A stretch of 64,000 nucleotides of DNA from Hankyongella sp964404985. GTDB lineage: Bacteria > Pseudomonadota > Alphaproteobacteria > Sphingomonadales > Sphingomonadaceae. The position numbers were made by a program, and so were the translations under genes. This document shows positions 60,949 to 64,000 of the stretch, piece by piece. Where the stretch lies: positions 62,001-126,000 of the forward strand of contig CAYOMD010000003.1 of the NCBI GenBank assembly GCA_964404985.1, read 5' to 3'. Below the pieces are notes generated by a model. It searched no databases. It saw only the letters and a program-made list of their open reading frames with translations, and was not told the DNA's origin. The first letter of the stretch is position 1, and every line of letters begins with the position of its first letter.

Positions 60949-61539
60949 ATGGAAAACGCCATTCTGAATGCAGCCATGTCGGTGCTGGCGCGAGACGGCT
61001 GGCGGGGGGCAACCCTGCGTGCTGTGGCTGAGGCTGCACCATGCGCGATGGCCGATCTCGTCGCGCGCTATGGCGATTACTACGGCCTGCTGAACGCCAT
61101 CGGTGAACAGGCAACCCTGGCGGCATTGCAGGAGACGGATGCCTCGGGCGGCAGCCAGGCGATCCGTGACCGACTGTTCGAAGTACTGATGGCGCGCCTG
61201 GATGCGCTTCAGGACTATCGCCCGGGTATCCGGGCGCTGCTGCCCGAACAGGCGCGGGACCCAGTGCTGGCCGCCTGGTTTGCCGTGAAGGCCCCGGTGC
61301 ACATGGCGCGCATAGCCGCGGCCGCCGGTGTGCAGACCCATGGCCTGCGCGGCCTGCTGCGAGTTCAGGGCCTGACCTTCCTCTACCTGCGGGTGGCGCG
61401 CGTGTGGCTCAACGACGAGACCGAGGACATGGCCAGGACGCTGAAAGCGCTCGATCAGGCGCTGGCGCAGGCAGAGCGCTGGGCGCACCGGCTCGACCGG
61501 ATGGCCACTTCAGTACCCAGTCCTGCCCCGAAAGCCTGA
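60949..61539 (+). CDS. TetR-like helical protein (COQ9/TetR fold)
   Basis: The 196-residue all-helical protein begins ENAILNAAMSVLARDGWRGATLRAVAEAAPCAMADLVARY, which has the spacing of a TetR N-terminal domain. The usual recognition-helix residues (GVS-x-x-x-LY-x-HF) are not well kept, and the DGW motif is shared with COQ9-type proteins. The C-terminal part has RVARVWLNDETEDMARTLKALDQAL. It may be a regulator or a lipid-binding TetR-fold protein. It follows proC by 14 bases with AGAGGA before the ATG. Confidence 0.7.
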   Translation: MENAILNAAMSVLARDGWRGATLRAVAEAAPCAMADLVARYGDYYGLLNAIGEQATLAALQETDASGGSQAIRDRLFEVLMARLDALQDYRPGIRALLPEQARDPVLAAWFAVKAPVHMARIAAAAGVQTHGLRGLLRVQGLTFLYLRVARVWLNDETEDMARTLKALDQALAQAERWAHRLDRMATSVPSPAPKA

Positions 61540-61543
61540 TTGG

Positions 61544-62032
61544 TCACGCAACCTTGGACTGCTGGTCATCGGACTGCTCGGGTGCATCCATGAGGCCATC
61601 CAGCACGAGCCAGAAGCCGGCAACCGCCTGCGGCCCCGCATTGGCGTAAGCCTTGGCCATCCGCGCGCGGATAACCTCGAACAGCTGACGCTCCAGCGCC
61701 GCGCCCGCCTCGGTCAGGAACAGGCGACGCTGGCGGCGGTCAGTCACGCCGACCTTCTGTTCCACAAAGCCCCGCTCCTGGAGTTCATTCAGGACGCGAT
61801 TGAGGCTTTGCTTGGTGATGCGCAGCACCCGCAGGAGGCAGGAGACGGTCAAACCGGGGTCCTTGGCGATAAAGTAAAGCGCCCGGCGATGGGCATGCCC
61901 GAACCCATACTCACCAAGCAGGCTGTCAGACGCCTGGGTAAAATCGCGGTACGCAAAGAACAGAAGCTCCATGCCGCGGCGCAGTTCGGGCTCGCGCAAG
62001 TAGAGGGCGGTCATCGGAGAAGCGTCAACCAT
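61544..62032 (-). CDS. MarR family transcriptional regulator
   Basis: The 162-residue protein has the MarR winged-helix fold: GHAHRRALYFIAKDPGLTVSCLLRVLRITKQSLNRVLNELQERGFVEQKVG followed by the wing TDRRQRRLFLTEAG. Such dimers bind palindromes and respond to small ligands. ATG 62032 was chosen; the open frame extends to 62068 without a ribosome site, and ATG 62014 is also possible. It is divergent from the aminotransferase gene and ends five bases from the TetR-like gene's end. Confidence 0.9.
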   Translation of the reverse strand: MVDASPMTALYLREPELRRGMELLFFAYRDFTQASDSLLGEYGFGHAHRRALYFIAKDPGLTVSCLLRVLRITKQSLNRVLNELQERGFVEQKVGVTDRRQRRLFLTEAGAALERQLFEVIRARMAKAYANAGPQAVAGFWLVLDGLMDAPEQSDDQQSKVA

Positions 62033-62068
62033 GTTGACGCATATCCCGCACCCTGTTAGGCGTGGCAA
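62022..62068 (-). promoter_or_regulatory. Predicted leaderless marR promoter with palindrome over the start codon
   Basis: On the minus strand TTGCCA (62063-62068) and GATATG (62040-62045) are 17 bases apart. Transcription would begin about at 62033, next to the ATG. The palindrome GCGTCAAC-CAT-GTTGACGC (62022-62040) covers this start and the initiation codon. Confidence 0.45.
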
Positions 62069-62185
62069 GCATTATTATTTTAAGATAATGGATAATCCAC
62101 CTCTATTTCAGACCGATATGGCCTGAATATCAACGATAGTCGCAAGACATGAGACGGGGCCATAGTGGCTCACGGGGAGATTGAA

Positions 62186-63070
62186 ATGGACCAGCCTTAT
62201 CATGACCGCGATGGTTTTATCTGGTTCGATGGCGCTCTGGTGCCGCATCGCGACGCAAATGTCCATGTGTTGACCCACGCACTGCATTACGCATCAAGCG
62301 TGTTCGAGGGTCAGCGCGCCTATGCCGGCCAGGTGTTCAAGCTGAGCGAGCATAGTGAACGTCTGGCGATGTCGGCACGGATCCTCGGCATGGACCTGCC
62401 CTGGACTGTTGCCGAGATTGACGAGGCTTGCCGCGCGGTCCTCAAGGCGAATGATCAGACCGACTGCTACATGCGGCCCGTCGTCTGGCGCGGCTCGGAG
62501 CAGATGGGCGTTGCCGCGCAAAAAACGAAGATTCACCTGGCGATCGCGGTCTGGCAGTGGCCGGCCTATTTCGGGGCGGATGCCAAGAAGAAGGGCCTGC
62601 GGCTGATGATCTCGCCATGGCGTCGCCCTGCCCCCTACACCGCCCCGACCAGTGCGAAGGCCGCCGGTCTCTACATGATCTGCACCATGGCCAAGCACGA
62701 GGCGGAAAACCGGGGCTTCAACGATGCACTCATGATGGACTGGCGCGGTCAGGTGGCCGAAGCAACCGGGGCCAACATCTTCTTCGTGCGAGACGGCGCG
62801 CTGCACACCCCGACACCGGACTGCTTCCTGGATGGCATCACCCGCCGTACGGTCATGGACCTGGCGCGCCGCCGCGGGATCACCATTCATGAACGCGCGA
62901 TCTGGCCGGAAGAGCTGGAGAGCTTCGAGCAGGCATTCTTGACCGGTACCGCCGCGGAAGTGACGCCGTTGCGTGAGATCGGCCCCTACAATTTCGAGGT
63001 TGGTGCCCTCACCCTGCAGTTGATGCAGGATTATCAGGACATGGTAGTCGGCAAGCTGCCGAACGTCTGA
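62186..63070 (+). CDS. ilvE: Branched-chain-amino-acid aminotransferase
   Basis: This class IV PLP enzyme interconverts branched-chain amino acids and their 2-oxo acids. The 294-residue protein has HYASSVFEGQRAY, the PLP lysine Lys158 in APTSAKAAGLYMI and EATGANIFFVRDG, then FLDGITRRTVMDL and FLTGTAAEVTPL. ATG 62186 was chosen since GGGGAGA lies five bases before it; GTG 62165 is in frame. Its 5' region is AT-rich and shared with the divergent marR gene. Confidence 0.93.
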   Translation: MDQPYHDRDGFIWFDGALVPHRDANVHVLTHALHYASSVFEGQRAYAGQVFKLSEHSERLAMSARILGMDLPWTVAEIDEACRAVLKANDQTDCYMRPVVWRGSEQMGVAAQKTKIHLAIAVWQWPAYFGADAKKKGLRLMISPWRRPAPYTAPTSAKAAGLYMICTMAKHEAENRGFNDALMMDWRGQVAEATGANIFFVRDGALHTPTPDCFLDGITRRTVMDLARRRGITIHERAIWPEELESFEQAFLTGTAAEVTPLREIGPYNFEVGALTLQLMQDYQDMVVGKLPNV

Positions 63071-63077
63071 GCGCTAC

Positions 63078-64000
63078 TCAGGCAGCGAGCCGCAGACAGT
63101 TCCGACCGGCACCTTTGGCATCATAGAGCGCGTTATCGGCACGCGTCATGAAAGCCTTGGTCGACTCACCAATCTGCCAGAGTGCAAGGCCGCCACTGAT
63201 CGTCACCGGGATCGGTTGACCCGAGCCGGCAATCACCGGTTTGGCGGCAATTGTCTCCCGCATGCGGTCGAGGATGCGCTGGCAGTCCTCCAGCGAAATC
63301 CCGGACAGCAGCAGCGCAAACTCCTCGCCACCCAGACGACCGCAGATGTCGCTCGAACGGCAGGCGGCGACCAGTGCACGCCCGACACCGATGATGACAT
63401 CATCACCCACAAGATGGCCGTAGGTGTCATTGATCCGTTTGAAATGATCGATGTCGAACATTGCGAGCAGGACCGGGCGTCCGCTCATCGCCGCCTCGTC
63501 GAGCGCAATCTCCAGACAGCGCATGAACTCCCGGCGATTGCACAGACCAGTCATCGGATCGGTGACCGCGAGGTGCTGCAAGGTCCTGTTGGCGCTGTCC
63601 AGTTCGCGGGTGCGCTTTCGGACCCGCTCTTCCAGCTCACTTTGCGATTCCCAGACGCGGGCCGCCATGTCGTCGAAGGCGCGCGCCATCAGGCCGATCT
63701 CGTCATGACGGTGCGTCGGCAGGTTGAAATCAAGCATCGTGGATTGCTCTTCCGTCAGGGATTTTGCCAGGCCCTGGGCTCCGGCTGTGAACTTTGCCAG
63801 CGGCGCGCTGATGAGGCGGCTGAGCAACAAATTGACCGCAAGGGCCTGAAGCGCAATCAGCATCAGCCCGGCTAGCAGAACCAGCAAAGCTGTGCGGTAG
63901 GCCTGGGCGTCCAGCAGCATGGTTGGGTACATGGTGACCGAGTACCAGCCGTTCTGATCCAGCTTGTCGACTGTGACAAAGCGCTCGAGGCCATCGTCGC
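63078..64000 (-). CDS. Membrane diguanylate cyclase with extracellular sensor (5' end outside window)
   Basis: The frame enters from the right edge, so the N-terminal sensor and first membrane helix are missing. What remains is the end of a periplasmic sensor domain (DKLDQNGWYSVTMYP), a membrane helix (ALLVLLAGLMLIALQALAV), a HAMP segment (SAPLAKFTAGAQGLAKSL), a linker coiled coil (ESQSELEERVRKRTREL) and the GGDEF domain. The active site is GGEEF in RLGGEEFALL, with an RxxD inhibitory-site motif (RSSD) at the usual place upstream. It probably makes cyclic di-GMP. It is convergent with ilvE. Confidence 0.93.
   Translation of the reverse strand, partial: DDGLERFVTVDKLDQNGWYSVTMYPTMLLDAQAYRTALLVLLAGLMLIALQALAVNLLLSRLISAPLAKFTAGAQGLAKSLTEEQSTMLDFNLPTHRHDEIGLMARAFDDMAARVWESQSELEERVRKRTRELDSANRTLQHLAVTDPMTGLCNRREFMRCLEIALDEAAMSGRPVLLAMFDIDHFKRINDTYGHLVGDDVIIGVGRALVAACRSSDICGRLGGEEFALLLSGISLEDCQRILDRMRETIAAKPVIAGSGQPIPVTISGGLALWQIGESTKAFMTRADNALYDAKGAGRNCLRLAA

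Overview
The window is a GC-rich chromosomal segment of an alphaproteobacterium, most likely from the Rhodospirillales sensu lato or a relative. Evidence for this is the [4Fe-4S] ETF:ubiquinone oxidoreductase, a single 1154-residue indolepyruvate:ferredoxin oxidoreductase, the order nrdR-ribD-ribE-ribB-ribH-nusB-thiL, a K+-independent type H+-pyrophosphatase, and a YbjN/UbiK/ProC cluster. The order is an inference from gene content; there is no rRNA gene to fix it. I see no rRNA, tRNA, CRISPR array, prophage or transposase gene. About 50 protein genes are supported, closely packed and often overlapping by 4 bases.

Layout. 1-5840 (minus): a partial SLBB polysaccharide-export protein, ispE, an exported TPR protein and ETF-QO. 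5990-11110 (plus): family-4-like uracil-DNA glycosylase, soluble lytic transglycosylase, moaB and a secreted prolyl-oligopeptidase-family peptidase, ending in a terminator shared with convergent rpmG. 11449-20418: an orphan HPt protein, then on the minus strand a Wzi-family outer-membrane protein, rnr, topA, dprA and plsY. 20465-24603 (plus): nadE, gltX, a small membrane protein and a TrmJ-type RNA methyltransferase. 24943-29298 (plus): RND efflux system 1. 29688-37856 (plus): radA, cvpA, cysS, a NifU-N-like scaffold, a QueD-like protein, recR, an APH(3')-like kinase, def, fmt and truA. 37853-48450 (minus): radC, map, sfsA, hppA, then the operon nrdR-ribD-ribE-ribB-ribH-nusB-thiL-fliL. 48606-50156 (plus): a membrane-anchored pentapeptide-repeat protein. 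50375-53839 (minus): indolepyruvate:ferredoxin oxidoreductase. 54219-61539 (plus): RND system 2, tspO, ubiK-like, ybjN, proC and a TetR-like protein. 61544-64000: marR (minus) divergent from a branched-chain aminotransferase (plus), then a partial membrane GGDEF protein (minus).

Most genes are housekeeping: riboflavin and isoprenoid synthesis, translation and RNA modification, recombination and repair, and two tripartite-type efflux pumps with no outer-membrane channel gene beside them. No defence system, biosynthetic cluster or mobile island is apparent. The most unusual signal is in the riboflavin operon. The RibB protein carries an N-terminal helix-turn-helix-like segment and a GTP-cyclohydrolase-II-like domain that lacks the zinc cysteines. 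Its gene is preceded by a perfect 16-base palindrome over a plausible -35 box, which suggests an enzyme that may regulate its own expression.

Other points of interest are a QueD-like protein with Tyr in place of the catalytic Cys, a chromosomal APH(3')-like kinase in the recR operon, a marR gene with a palindrome over a predicted leaderless start, an exact 30-base duplication in the pentapeptide gene, and at least four types of palindromic intergenic repeat. Two of those repeats meet in one composite element at 50181-50376.
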